From: an uncultured Bacilli bacterium
Lineage (GTDB): Bacteria > Bacillota_I > Bacilli_A > RF39 > UBA660
DNA length: 14,502 bases
Assembly (NCBI GenBank): GCA_944332645.1
Contig: CALVKK010000020.1
Span: forward strand, 1-14,502
Reading direction: 5' to 3'
Of this stretch, positions 6,071-13,386 are shown one piece after another. The notes under the pieces were generated by a model, which saw only the letters and a list, made by a program, of their open reading frames with translations, ran no database searches and had not been told where the DNA came from. The translations under genes and the position numbers were made by a program. Numbering within the stretch: position 1 is the first letter of the stretch; every line of letters starts with the position of its first letter.

Positions 6071-8194
6071 ATGAAAAAAACATTTGAAATGGATTTTAGG
6101 GGTAGAAAAATAATAGTTGAAAATGGAGAACTAGCAAAACAAGCTCACGGTTCAGTATTAGTTAGGTATGGGGATACTGTCGTTTTATCAACAGTAGTTA
6201 TGTCAAAGAATGTCAATTTATTAGCTGATTTTTTTCCATTAATGGTACTATATAATGAAAAATTATATTCAGTTGGTAAAATACCAGGTGGTTTTATTAA
6301 AAGAGAAGGTAGACCAACAGAAAACGCTACTTTAGCAGCGCGTATGATTGATCGTCCTATGCGGCCTTTATTTCCTGAAGATTTCAAAAATGAAGTTCAA
6401 ATTGTAAATACAGTTTTATCAGTTGATCAAGATAACAGTCCAGAAATAACTGCTTTATTTGGCTCTTCTTTAGCAACTTGCATTAGTCAAGTACCATTTA
6501 ATGGTCCTGTTGCCGGAGTAAAAGTTGGTCGAATAAATGGGGAATTTATTATTAATCCCACTGTTGATGAAACTGAAAAATCAGATATCGATTTGACAGT
6601 ATCGGGTACAAAAGATGCTATTAACATGGTTGAAGCAGGAAGTAAAGAAGTTAGCGAAGATGATATGTTAGAAGCCTTGATGTTTGGTCATGAAGCTATT
6701 AAAGAATTAATTTCATTTCAAGAAAAAATTATTTCAGAAATCGGAGAAGAGAAATATGATTATCCTAAATTAGAAATATCTCTAGAATTAACTAAAGAAG
6801 TAACTGATTTAATTAAAGATGATATCAATAAAGCCTTAAGAATTAAAGATAAGTTAGAAAAATACGCCAAACTAGATGAAATTAAAGAAAATTTATTAGA
6901 AAAATATACTGATGAGACTTTAAAAGAAGATGAATTAAAAGAATTATTAACTAAAGTAGCTAATATATTTGAAAACGTTAAGTATGAAGTATTTAGAAAT
7001 ATTGTCGTTAAAGAAAAAATAAGAGCTGATGGTCGAAAAATGACTGAAATTAGACCACTATCAACAGCAATCGATATTTTACCACGAACACATGGTTCGG
7101 CTTTATTTACAAGAGGTGAAACACAAAGTTTATCAATTACTACACTAGGAGCTTTAGGAGAACATCAAATTTTAGATGGCTTAGGAATTGAAGATTCAAA
7201 AAGATTTATCTTGCACTATAATTTCCCGCAATTTTCAGTTGGTGAAACTGGACGTTATGGTTCGCCTGGTAGACGGGAAATTGGTCATGGAGCTTTAGGA
7301 GAAAGAGCTTTATTGCAAGTAATTCCAAGTGAGGAAGAATTTCCATATACTATTAGAGTTGTATCAGAAATATTAGAATCTAATGGTAGTAGTAGCCAAG
7401 CAAGTATTTGCGCGGGCTGTATGAGTTTAATGGCTGCTGGTGTTCCAATTAAAGCTCCAGTAGCTGGAATTGCGATGGGATTAATTACTAGTGGTGATGA
7501 TTATACCATTTTAACAGATATTCAAGGATTAGAAGATCACTTAGGTGATATGGACTTTAAAGTGGCGGGAACACGTAATGGTATTTGTGCATTACAAATG
7601 GATATTAAAATCAAAGGAATTACTAAACAAATATTAAAAGAAGCTTTAGATCAAGCGCATCAGGCAAGACTAGAAATATTAAATACAATCGAAAAGGAAA
7701 TTAAAGAACCACGTAAAGAAGTAAGTAAATATGCACCTAAAATGATAACTTTCACTATTGATCCAAACAAAATAAAAGACGTTATAGGTAAAGGTGGGGA
7801 AATGATTACTAAGATTATTTTAGAAGCTAGTAATGTTAATTCAGTTAATGATATTAATGCCGTTAAGGTAGATTTAGAAGATGATGGACGAGTAATTATC
7901 TATCACACTTCTAAAGAAATTATCGAAAAAACTGCAGAAATGATTAAAGATGTCGTTAAAGAAGTGGAAACAGGTAAAATCTATACGGGAAAAGTTGTTA
8001 AGATTGAGGACTTTGGGTGCTTTGTCGAGCTATGGCCTGGTACTGAAGGGTTAGTCCATGTTTCACATTTAGCTAAGGAAAGAGTAGAAAAACCTAGTGA
8101 TATCGTCAAAATAGGTGATGAAATTGTCGTTAAATCACTAGGTTACGATAAAAAGGGTAGACTTAACTTATCACGAAAAGAAGCTTTAAAATAA
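6071..8194 (+). CDS. pnp: polyribonucleotide nucleotidyltransferase (PNPase)
   Basis: PNPase degrades RNA from the 3' end with phosphate, releasing nucleoside diphosphates, and works as a ring-shaped trimer. The 707-residue product has the full layout: RNase PH domain 1 (VRYGDTVVLSTVV near the start, RPMRPLFPEDF about residue 95), a helical linker, RNase PH domain 2 (FPQFSVGETGRYGSPGRREI, then LEDHLGDMDFKVAGTRNG near 485 with catalytic acidic residues), a KH domain with VIGKGGEMI (571-579) and a C-terminal S1 domain from about 632 (GCFVELWPGTEGLVHVSHLA). ATG 6071 follows AGGAGG. The in-frame GTG at 6044 lies within the upstream hairpin and is rejected. Gene order rpsO-pnp is conserved widely in bacteria. 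Confidence 0.98.
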   Translation: MKKTFEMDFRGRKIIVENGELAKQAHGSVLVRYGDTVVLSTVVMSKNVNLLADFFPLMVLYNEKLYSVGKIPGGFIKREGRPTENATLAARMIDRPMRPLFPEDFKNEVQIVNTVLSVDQDNSPEITALFGSSLATCISQVPFNGPVAGVKVGRINGEFIINPTVDETEKSDIDLTVSGTKDAINMVEAGSKEVSEDDMLEALMFGHEAIKELISFQEKIISEIGEEKYDYPKLEISLELTKEVTDLIKDDINKALRIKDKLEKYAKLDEIKENLLEKYTDETLKEDELKELLTKVANIFENVKYEVFRNIVVKEKIRADGRKMTEIRPLSTAIDILPRTHGSALFTRGETQSLSITTLGALGEHQILDGLGIEDSKRFILHYNFPQFSVGETGRYGSPGRREIGHGALGERALLQVIPSEEEFPYTIRVVSEILESNGSSSQASICAGCMSLMAAGVPIKAPVAGIAMGLITSGDDYTILTDIQGLEDHLGDMDFKVAGTRNGICALQMDIKIKGITKQILKEALDQAHQARLEILNTIEKEIKEPRKEVSKYAPKMITFTIDPNKIKDVIGKGGEMITKIILEASNVNSVNDINAVKVDLEDDGRVIIYHTSKEIIEKTAEMIKDVVKEVETGKIYTGKVVKIEDFGCFVELWPGTEGLVHVSHLAKERVEKPSDIVKIGDEIVVKSLGYDKKGRLNLSRKEALK

Positions 8195-8203
8195 GCTTTT
8201 TTT
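8176..8203 (+). terminator. pnp terminator
   Basis: AAAAGAAGCTT (8176-8186) pairs with AAGCTTTTTTT (8193-8203; one G-U) around a 6-nt loop, ending in a run of seven T. The pnp stop codon (8192-8194) lies at the loop/3'-arm junction. Confidence 0.85.
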
Positions 8204-8255
8204 ATTATGATTTATCCAAATTATTGTTTTTCAAAATTTTATATTGAATTTTGTT

Positions 8256-8283
8256 TTGACTTTTATTAGAAATGTGGTATTAT
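8256..8283 (+). promoter_or_regulatory. promoter of the 8305 gene
   Basis: TTGACT (8256-8261) and TATTAT (8278-8283) are 16 nt apart, with TGG before the -10 (extended element). The in-frame ATG at 8272 lies inside this promoter, which supports ATG 8305 as the true start. Confidence 0.65.
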
Positions 8284-8304
8284 ATTAACCAAGGAAGTGA
8301 TACT

Positions 8305-9189
8305 ATGGTAGATTTTGTTAATATAAATCAACAAATCCGTAATATGTTAAAGTCTAAATTTTTTGAATTTGTAACTGTCTATGGCAAAGAAGAAGCTAGC
8401 ATTAAATACTTTGAATTTTTTGACAATCTTAAATATGATAATAATAACCTATACAAAATCATTATTGGTCTAGGTTTTATTGATCATCTTCGCTTATTAA
8501 TCGACAAAGAAGCTGAAAATTTTATTACCGACGAAGAAAAGGCAACTTTAGAAATTTATGATACAATTGATGATCCTTCTGATTTATTATTTAAAATTGA
8601 TCAAGATCCATTTCTTTTACAAGGAATAATATTCGCTCCAATTAAATATCATTCACTTAATATAGTAGGTCAAGCTCAGTTGTTTTCTAAATTGGATGAT
8701 CAGTATGTTGTCAAATTTAACAAGTTTTATTATTTTGAAAAACATCAATTATTTAAGGATCGAACAATCGAGGATTTTATTAAAATATATTTAGATGTAG
8801 TCCAAGAAAAAGAAGATAACGAAGCATTAAAACACGAAGCTAGATGTGTTATTGCCAATACTTTAAATGTTTTGTCTATTGGTAATCCGAAAAATTATGT
8901 CAAGAATATTTTAAAAATGGTTAAAGAATCATACAAATTTAAAAAAGCAATATCTAAATTATTGCCAAAAATATTTTTTGATGTAGATTCTAAAATTATT
9001 GAATTGTTGGAAAATAAATCTATTAATGATATAGTAAATACTATTTATAATGACAAAGAGTTATTAATGATAATAATTGAAGATTTCTTTTCCTACGAAC
9101 TATCCAATTCAGAAATGAAAAAAGAAATTGATTCTTTATTTGATCTTATAGCTAGCAAAGATGTAAAATCAAAATTAAAAGGAGTATAA
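8305..9189 (+). CDS. hypothetical cytoplasmic helical protein
   Basis: The product is 294 residues with no signal peptide and no membrane segment. It is rich in Lys, Glu, Asp, Ile and Phe and looks all-helical. I recognise no family and no catalytic motif. Visible landmarks are a central DPSDLLFKIDQDPFLLQGI and, further on, ALKHEARCVIANTLNVL. ATG 8305 follows AAGGAAGTGA and is preferred to the in-frame ATG 8272, which sits in the promoter. It is monocistronic. Its stop directly abuts the stop of the oppositely oriented HIT gene, with no terminator between them, so the two transcripts should overlap at their 3' ends. Codon use looks like that of its neighbours. Function unknown. Confidence 0.75.
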   Translation: MVDFVNINQQIRNMLKSKFFEFVTVYGKEEASIKYFEFFDNLKYDNNNLYKIIIGLGFIDHLRLLIDKEAENFITDEEKATLEIYDTIDDPSDLLFKIDQDPFLLQGIIFAPIKYHSLNIVGQAQLFSKLDDQYVVKFNKFYYFEKHQLFKDRTIEDFIKIYLDVVQEKEDNEALKHEARCVIANTLNVLSIGNPKNYVKNILKMVKESYKFKKAISKLLPKIFFDVDSKIIELLENKSINDIVNTIYNDKELLMIIIEDFFSYELSNSEMKKEIDSLFDLIASKDVKSKLKGV

Positions 9190-9549
9190 CTACGTTAACA
9201 TAGCGTATACTTCCTCTATTTTAAGATTATTACCATCTTTATAATACGGTTTTAAATGAAAATGAAAATGTTTTACTTCTTGAATTAAGCCATTGTTTTG
9301 AATAATCGTTAAGCCATCGCATTTTAATTTTTCTTCCAACTTATTTTTTAAAATTTTACATATTTTCATAATGTGATTTAATGTTGCACATTCTATGTCG
9401 TCTAAATCTTGAAAGTGTTGTTTAGGAATAACTAAAGTATGACCAGCACTATCAGGATTAATGTCTAAAAAAGCATATACATAATCATCTTCATATATTT
9501 TGTATGAAGGAATTTCACCTTGAATAATCTTACAAAAAATACAATTCAT
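9190..9549 (-). CDS. HIT-family nucleotide hydrolase/transferase
   Basis: HIT proteins hydrolyse nucleotide phosphoramidates or related nucleotide conjugates through a nucleophilic histidine. The 119-residue product is normal for the bacterial HINT-like group. It has CIFCKI (Cys3, Cys6, probably part of a zinc site), the helix and strand signature IPSYKIYEDDYVYAFLDINP, the substrate-contacting QNNG (84-87), and the triad motif HFHFHLKP (His94, His96, His98), with His96 as the expected nucleophile. The start lies 5 nt after GGAGGT. It is the only protein gene on the minus strand in this window, tail to tail with the 8305 gene. The physiological substrate cannot be told from the sequence. Confidence 0.93.
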   Translation of the reverse strand: MNCIFCKIIQGEIPSYKIYEDDYVYAFLDINPDSAGHTLVIPKQHFQDLDDIECATLNHIMKICKILKNKLEEKLKCDGLTIIQNNGLIQEVKHFHFHLKPYYKDGNNLKIEEVYAMLT

Positions 9550-9567
9550 ATTTTTACCTCCATATAC

Positions 9568-9576
9568 ATTATATCA
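9568..9576 (-). promoter_or_regulatory. extended -10 promoter of the HIT gene
   Basis: The minus strand reads TGATATAAT (9576-9568), a perfect extended -10 with no clear -35. The expected start near 9561 coincides with the Shine-Dalgarno GGAGGT, so the leader would be only about 12 nt. Confidence 0.6.
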
Positions 9577-9588
9577 AAATATCAAGTA

Positions 9589-9614
9589 AAAACCTAGATT
9601 TATTTCTAGGTCTT
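9589..9614 (-). terminator. minus-strand hairpin with T-tract, no gene visible upstream of it
   Basis: On the minus strand ACCTAGA (9598-9592 on the 3' arm side) pairs with TCTAGGT around a 6-nt loop, extended by a G-U and two A-U pairs, and followed by TTTTTACTT. It has the form of an intrinsic terminator immediately upstream of the HIT promoter. I see no minus-strand gene at 9615-9858 for it to terminate. Confidence 0.5.
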
Positions 9615-9858
9615 AATGAATATCTGCGAATATTCTATTATATGTTGATTGTTTTATCTTATTTTTATACTTGAAATTATAATTTTAATATTAAAAAGTT
9701 ATAAATTAAATAAATATGGTACATTTATTATGAAGGTAAAAAATAATTATGAATAAAATACTACTGATAATATGTTAAAATATAGACATTTAATTAAAAA
9801 TTTATCAATACTAAATTATTAATAAATATTCATTTTTGAAAATGTCGGAGGTGATAAA
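9615..9858. other. gene-free, very AT-rich intergenic stretch
   Basis: About 245 nt separate the HIT terminator from sufS. No open frame with a ribosome site is present on either strand. A small inverted repeat GAATAT/ATATTC (9618-9635) and a hairpin CATTT/AAATG just before the sufS ribosome site (about 9831-9844) are the only structures I see. I find no convincing promoter hexamers for sufS, although one must lie here. The frame from 9616 to 9756 is interrupted by a single TGA and encodes a short hydrophobic peptide. I treat it as chance or a remnant. Confidence 0.5.
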
Positions 9859-11049
9859 ATGAATCGAGAAGACTTTGAATTACTTAAAAAAAATATAATT
9901 TATTTTGATAATGGAGCTACTTCATTAAAACCAAAAAAAGTAGTTGATACAATTTCTGATTACTACAACAATTATAGTGCTAACGCACATCGTGGTGATT
10001 ATGATTTAAGTTTAAAAGTAGATACTAAATTTGAGGAAACACGAAATTTAGTTAAAGAATTTATTAATGCTAAAAAAGCTAAAGAAATAATTTTTACTAG
10101 TGGTACAACAGATTCTTTAAACAAAATTATATTCGGATATTTTAAAAATTATCTAAAAGAAAATGACGAGATTTTACTTACTAAAAGTGAACATGCTTCT
10201 AATATTTTGCCATGGTTTGAATTAGCTGAACAATTAAATTTAAACATTAAGTATATCCCCTTAGATAATTTAGAAGTTACCTTGGAAAACGTTAAAAAAG
10301 CTATTACTCCATATACAAAAGTTATCAGTATAGCACATATAACCAATGTGGTTGGTGACGTAAGACCAATAAAAGAAATAATAAAATATGCCCATGAGCA
10401 CAACATTTTAGTAATTATCGATGGAGCACAAAGTGTTGCTCATCACAAAACAGATGTTCAGGATCTTGATGTTGATTTTTTAGCTTTTTCTGCTCATAAA
10501 ATGCTTGGTCCAACTGGAATCGGTATTTTATATGGTAAAGAACAATTACTCAACAATATTAAACCAATTATCTTTGGTGGTGGAATGAATGCTAGTTTTC
10601 AATTTGATAAAACAAGAATTTATAATGATATTCCAAGTCTTTTAGAAGCTGGTACTTTAAATATTGCTGGTGTAATTGGATTTGGTGAATCGATTAAATA
10701 TTTAAATAATTTAGGAATGGATAAAATTAGCGAATATGAAAAATCCCTAAAAAAATATGCTATTGAACAGTTAAAAAAAGTCAATGATATAATTATTTAT
10801 AATGAAAATAGTGAAAGTGGGATTATAACTTTCAACATTAAGGGAATTTTTTCGCAAGATCTTGCAATTTATCTCAATAAATATAATATTTGTATTAGAG
10901 CGGGTAATCATTGTGCAAAAATATTAAAAGATGATTTAGGAATTAAAAATACTTGTCGCATTAGTCTATATTTTTATAATACTAAAGAAGAAATAGATTA
11001 TCTATTCGAAATTTTAAATAATCCTAATTTAAAAAATGAAATTATTTAA
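9859..11049 (+). CDS. sufS: cysteine desulfurase, SufS/group II type
   Basis: This PLP enzyme removes sulfur from cysteine to give alanine and an enzyme-bound persulfide for Fe-S cluster or other sulfur-using pathways. The 396-residue product matches the group II (SufS/CsdA) length and motifs: IIYFDNGATSLKPK at the start, TSGTTDSLN (cofactor phosphate), KSEHASNILPW, IDGAQSVAHHKTDV, the PLP lysine in AFSAHKMLGPTGIG (Lys214), the GGGMN loop, and the catalytic cysteine in RAGNHCAK (Cys352). The usual motif has RAGHHCA, so Asn replaces the first His. ATG 9859 follows GGAGGTG. No sufB, sufC, sufD, sufU or sufE lies next to it, and its own terminator isolates it. A group II selenocysteine lyase/CsdA role is the alternative. 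Confidence 0.92.
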   Translation: MNREDFELLKKNIIYFDNGATSLKPKKVVDTISDYYNNYSANAHRGDYDLSLKVDTKFEETRNLVKEFINAKKAKEIIFTSGTTDSLNKIIFGYFKNYLKENDEILLTKSEHASNILPWFELAEQLNLNIKYIPLDNLEVTLENVKKAITPYTKVISIAHITNVVGDVRPIKEIIKYAHEHNILVIIDGAQSVAHHKTDVQDLDVDFLAFSAHKMLGPTGIGILYGKEQLLNNIKPIIFGGGMNASFQFDKTRIYNDIPSLLEAGTLNIAGVIGFGESIKYLNNLGMDKISEYEKSLKKYAIEQLKKVNDIIIYNENSESGIITFNIKGIFSQDLAIYLNKYNICIRAGNHCAKILKDDLGIKNTCRISLYFYNTKEEIDYLFEILNNPNLKNEII

Positions 11050-11061
11050 ATTTCTTTTTTT
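11031..11061 (+). terminator. sufS terminator
   Basis: GAAATT (11038-11043) pairs with AATTTC (11049-11054) around a 5-nt loop. After one T-T mismatch the stem extends through A-run/T-run pairing and ends in seven T. The sufS TAA (11047-11049) lies in the loop/3' arm. The -10 of the next gene follows within 5 nt. Confidence 0.75.
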
Positions 11062-11062
11062 A

Positions 11063-11071
11063 TGCTATAAT
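11063..11071 (+). promoter_or_regulatory. extended -10 promoter of the flavin/electron-transfer block
   Basis: TGCTATAAT is a perfect extended -10. The -35 position lies inside the sufS terminator and shows no consensus. Transcription would begin near 11078 at AGGGTGG, the ribosome site of the ApbE gene, giving a leader of about 11 nt. Confidence 0.6.
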
Positions 11072-11088
11072 GTTACTAGGGTGGTGTG

Positions 11089-12039
11089 ATGAAAAAAATT
11101 TTTTTATTTCTTAGTGTATTGTTTATTCTAACAGGATGTAATAATCAAGAATATTATAGTAAAAATTTATTTTATATGGATACTGTTATTAATATTAAAA
11201 TTTATGACAACGATAATGAAAAAGTTAATAAAGCTTTCGAAGAAATTGAAAATATATATCAAAAATATGAAAATATAACTAATTTTTATGATGAAAATAG
11301 TGAATTATATTTTGTTAGCAATAATACTACTGATGATGAATATCTATCTTTATCTTATGAATTAACTGATTTAATTAATATTGGTTTAGATTGGTATTAT
11401 AAAAGCAATGGTTTATTAAATATTAATATTGGTAAACTTACTAAAATATGGCACGATTTTAGGACTAACCCAATTTCTTTACCAACTGATTTAGACAATA
11501 TTAACATTGATATTAATCAAATTAAATTAGAAGGTAATCAACTTTTAAATAATAATCCTAGTATTGATCTTGGTTCTTTTGTTAAAGGTTATGTGACGGA
11601 ATTAGCAGGTCAATATCTTGAAGAAAATGACTTAGAATATTATTTAATCAATGCTGGTGGTAATGTTAAAGTTGGAAAAAGTTATAAAGGATATTATAAT
11701 ATTGGTATAGCTAGCCCAGTTAATTCAAATGAAACATTTGAGATAATTAAAGGTGAAAATATTAGTGTTGTTACTTCTGGAGGATATGAACGATTTGTTG
11801 AATATAATGGAATTTTATATCATCACATCATTGATCCAAACACAAAATATCCATCTGATTTTGTAAAAAGTGTAACTGTAATTGGAAAAGATAGTGGGCA
11901 ATGTGATGCTTTATCGACTATCCTATTTCTTATGGATGTTGAAACTGGAAAAGAATTTATTAAAGATTATGATGTAGATGTTATTTGGTATACTAATGAA
12001 AATGCAATAATAAAAAGCGATGGTTTTAGTTATGAATAA
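11089..12039 (+). CDS. apbE: FAD:protein FMN transferase (ApbE), lipoprotein
   Basis: ApbE transfers FMN from FAD to a threonine (or serine) of extracytoplasmic FMN-binding domains, using Mg2+. The 316-residue product has a signal peptide ending in LTGC, so it should be a membrane-anchored lipoprotein. The family motifs are in order: LFYMDTVINIKIYD, IDLGSFVKGYVTELA (Asp160), YLINAGGNVKVG, VVTSGGYERF, YHHIIDPNTKYP (His245-His246) and QCDALSTILFLMD (Asp273, metal ligand). Two positions differ from the common form: Lys for Gly in DPxTGYP, and Glu after KGYVT where Asp is usual. ATG 11089 follows AGGGTGG. The next gene overlaps it by 8 nt. The likely substrate is the FMN-binding lipoprotein encoded three genes downstream, as for Listeria FmnB and PplA. 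Confidence 0.93.
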   Translation: MKKIFLFLSVLFILTGCNNQEYYSKNLFYMDTVINIKIYDNDNEKVNKAFEEIENIYQKYENITNFYDENSELYFVSNNTTDDEYLSLSYELTDLINIGLDWYYKSNGLLNINIGKLTKIWHDFRTNPISLPTDLDNINIDINQIKLEGNQLLNNNPSIDLGSFVKGYVTELAGQYLEENDLEYYLINAGGNVKVGKSYKGYYNIGIASPVNSNETFEIIKGENISVVTSGGYERFVEYNGILYHHIIDPNTKYPSDFVKSVTVIGKDSGQCDALSTILFLMDVETGKEFIKDYDVDVIWYTNENAIIKSDGFSYE

Positions 12040-12385
12040 AAATGATTGGATATTGATTAGTACAATTTTAATCTTAAGTGGCATATTATTCTTAATTTAC
12101 TTTTTAAACAAATCTACAACTAACATCGCTTATGTTTATCATGCCAATGATTTGATAATGACTATTGATTTGACAATCGATCAGCAATATGTGGTAAATG
12201 GTGATAATGGTATTGTTAAAATTGAAGTTATAGACAATAAAATAAGAGTTGTTGAAGAAAACAGCCCTCGCCACTTATGTTCAAAACAAGGTTTTATTTC
12301 TAATTCTGGTCAATCAATTATTTGTTTACCAAATAAGATAATCATTGATTTACCAAACGAAAACATCGATGTTGAGGTGAGCTAA
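12032..12385 (+). CDS. NusG domain II membrane protein (EetA-like)
   Basis: The 117-residue product has one N-terminal membrane helix (residues 6-25) and an extracytoplasmic NusG domain II-type beta domain. The diagnostic end is ENSPRHLCSKQGFISNSGQS followed by IICLPNKI. Cys83 and Cys98 match the conserved cysteine pair of stand-alone members; Ser78 replaces a further cysteine often seen there. Such proteins neighbour ApbE, Gx-transporter and FMN-binding genes, and one corresponds to EetA of the Listeria extracellular electron transfer locus (from memory). Its mechanism is not established. I choose ATG 12032, which gives the common start MNKND and overlaps apbE by 8 nt; ATG 12020 is also possible. 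Neither has a clear ribosome site, so translation is probably coupled to apbE. Confidence 0.8.
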   Translation: MNKNDWILISTILILSGILFLIYFLNKSTTNIAYVYHANDLIMTIDLTIDQQYVVNGDNGIVKIEVIDNKIRVVEENSPRHLCSKQGFISNSGQSIICLPNKIIIDLPNENIDVEVS

Positions 12386-12386
12386 A

Positions 12387-12890
12387 ATGAAGAAATTTAC
12401 TAGGTTATCAATTTTATTAGCTTTATCAGTTGCTTTAAATATTTTAGAAACATCTTTACCACTTTTTGAAACCAATATTCCTGGGTTAAGGGTTGGGCTA
12501 GCCAATATTGTAACTTTATTTATAATTTATCAATATGAGTTAAAAGATGCTTTTTATGTAGGTGTTTTAAGAGTTTTTTTAGTTGGAATTTTAAGAACTG
12601 GGCTATTTAGTACTACTTTCTTTTTTAGCCTTTTAGGCGTGCTATTAAGTATTATTTTTATGTATTTGGCAAAGAAGTTTTTTAAGCTATCGATCATTGG
12701 TGTTAGTATTGTTGGATCTGTTGCTCATTGTGTAGGTCAAATTATTATGGCAGTTTTAATTTTAAGAACAGATGCGATGATTTATTACTTACCTTGGTTA
12801 TTATTATTTGCAATTCCATCTGGTTTATTAGTTGGCATTATCTGTAAACATTTAATCAAGTATTTCAATGATATATTGTTCTTTGAATAA
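12387..12890 (+). CDS. Gx transporter family membrane protein (EetB-like)
   Basis: The 167-residue product is an integral membrane protein with about five hydrophobic segments (roughly 5-20, 36-50, 55-72, 78-95, 103-125 and 133-155, some of which may merge). The block IPGLRVGLANIVTLFIIYQY followed by VGVLRVFLVGILRTG is typical of PF07456, often mislabelled heptaprenyl diphosphate synthase component I and renamed Gx transporter. No prenyltransferase DDxxD motif is present, so the synthase name would be misleading. It starts 1 nt after the preceding stop, with GAGGTGAGC as ribosome site. Together with the NusG-II protein it corresponds to the EetB/EetA pair. A role in moving electrons or flavin/quinone across the membrane is inferred from context. 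Confidence 0.85.
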   Translation: MKKFTRLSILLALSVALNILETSLPLFETNIPGLRVGLANIVTLFIIYQYELKDAFYVGVLRVFLVGILRTGLFSTTFFFSLLGVLLSIIFMYLAKKFFKLSIIGVSIVGSVAHCVGQIIMAVLILRTDAMIYYLPWLLLFAIPSGLLVGIICKHLIKYFNDILFFE

Positions 12891-12900
12891 AATTATTATA

Positions 12901-12914
12901 TACTATATATAGTA
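12901..12914. repeat. 14-bp perfect palindrome before the FMN-binding lipoprotein gene
   Basis: TACTATATATAGTA is its own reverse complement and lies directly in front of the ribosome site AGGAG (12914-12918). It could be a regulator site, or part of a promoter for separate expression of the abundant lipoprotein. In such AT-rich DNA it may also be chance. Confidence 0.3.
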
Positions 12915-12927
12915 GGAGATGATGTTA

Positions 12928-13386
12928 ATGAATAAAATTTTATTAGGTTTATTGTTAGGAATGATGTGTTTTAATGTTGTTGGATGTGGTAAAGATAATA
13001 AATTAAAAGAGGGGACGTTTGAAGGAAGTGCAATCGATACCTACGGTGGAGAAGAAAATATTGCTACTGCTAGAATTACGATCGATGCTGAAGGCAAAAT
13101 CACAGATGTTTATTTAGATACTACTTATACTAAAAACGGAGTTGAGACTACTAAAAAAAATCTAGGTAATGAGTATGGAATGAAAGCAGGTAATAGTCAA
13201 TACGGTGCTGCTAAATATGAGTGGTATGAACAAGTTGAAGCATTAGAGCAGGCTATTATAGACAATCAAGGAATCGATTTTTTGAATTTAGATGAGGATG
13301 GTTATACTGATGCTATCAGTAAGTGTACAATTAAAGTAGATGCATTGTATAAAGCTTTAGAAGATGCATTAAATAAAGCTAAATAG
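12928..13386 (+). CDS. FMN-binding lipoprotein (PplA-like electron carrier)
   Basis: The product is 152 residues. The signal peptide ends in NVVGC (Cys20 lipidated), followed by a single FMN-binding domain: EGTFEGSAIDTYGGEEN, then ATARITIDAEGKITDVYLDT, and the C-terminal helix. The flavin-acceptor motif of the family is D-x-x-(S/T)-G-A-T; here it reads DAISKCTIKVDALYKALEDA (128-147), with Ser131 and Thr134 kept but Gly-Ala replaced by Lys-Cys. Thr134 would carry FMN linked by ApbE. Three in-frame ATGs exist at 12919, 12922 and 12928. I take 12928 because it lies 9 nt after AGGAG and gives a normal signal peptide (MNKILL). It is separated from the Gx-transporter gene by 37 nt. The expected role is a surface carrier handing electrons to extracellular acceptors or to a partner reductase. 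Confidence 0.85.
   Translation: MNKILLGLLLGMMCFNVVGCGKDNKLKEGTFEGSAIDTYGGEENIATARITIDAEGKITDVYLDTTYTKNGVETTKKNLGNEYGMKAGNSQYGAAKYEWYEQVEALEQAIIDNQGIDFLNLDEDGYTDAISKCTIKVDALYKALEDALNKAK

Noticed and set aside
6145..6387. Minus-strand open frame inside pnp
   Set aside because: It is antisense to highly conserved PNPase coding sequence, with no ribosome site.
8272..8304. N-terminal extension of the 8305 gene from ATG 8272
   Set aside because: That ATG lies inside the promoter spacer, has no ribosome site, and the ATG at 8305 follows a good one.
9616..9756. Possible small membrane peptide in the sufS upstream gap
   Set aside because: The frame is broken by a TGA, has no ribosome site, and hydrophobic codons are expected by chance in DNA this rich in A and T. 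Kept only as a possible remnant.
10149..10406. Minus-strand open frame inside sufS
   Set aside because: It is antisense to conserved desulfurase motifs, with no ribosome site.
12387..12890. Heptaprenyl diphosphate synthase component I as the name of the Gx-family gene
   Set aside because: The protein is almost entirely membrane helices without prenyltransferase motifs, and the neighbours are flavin/electron-transfer genes, so the older name is misleading here.
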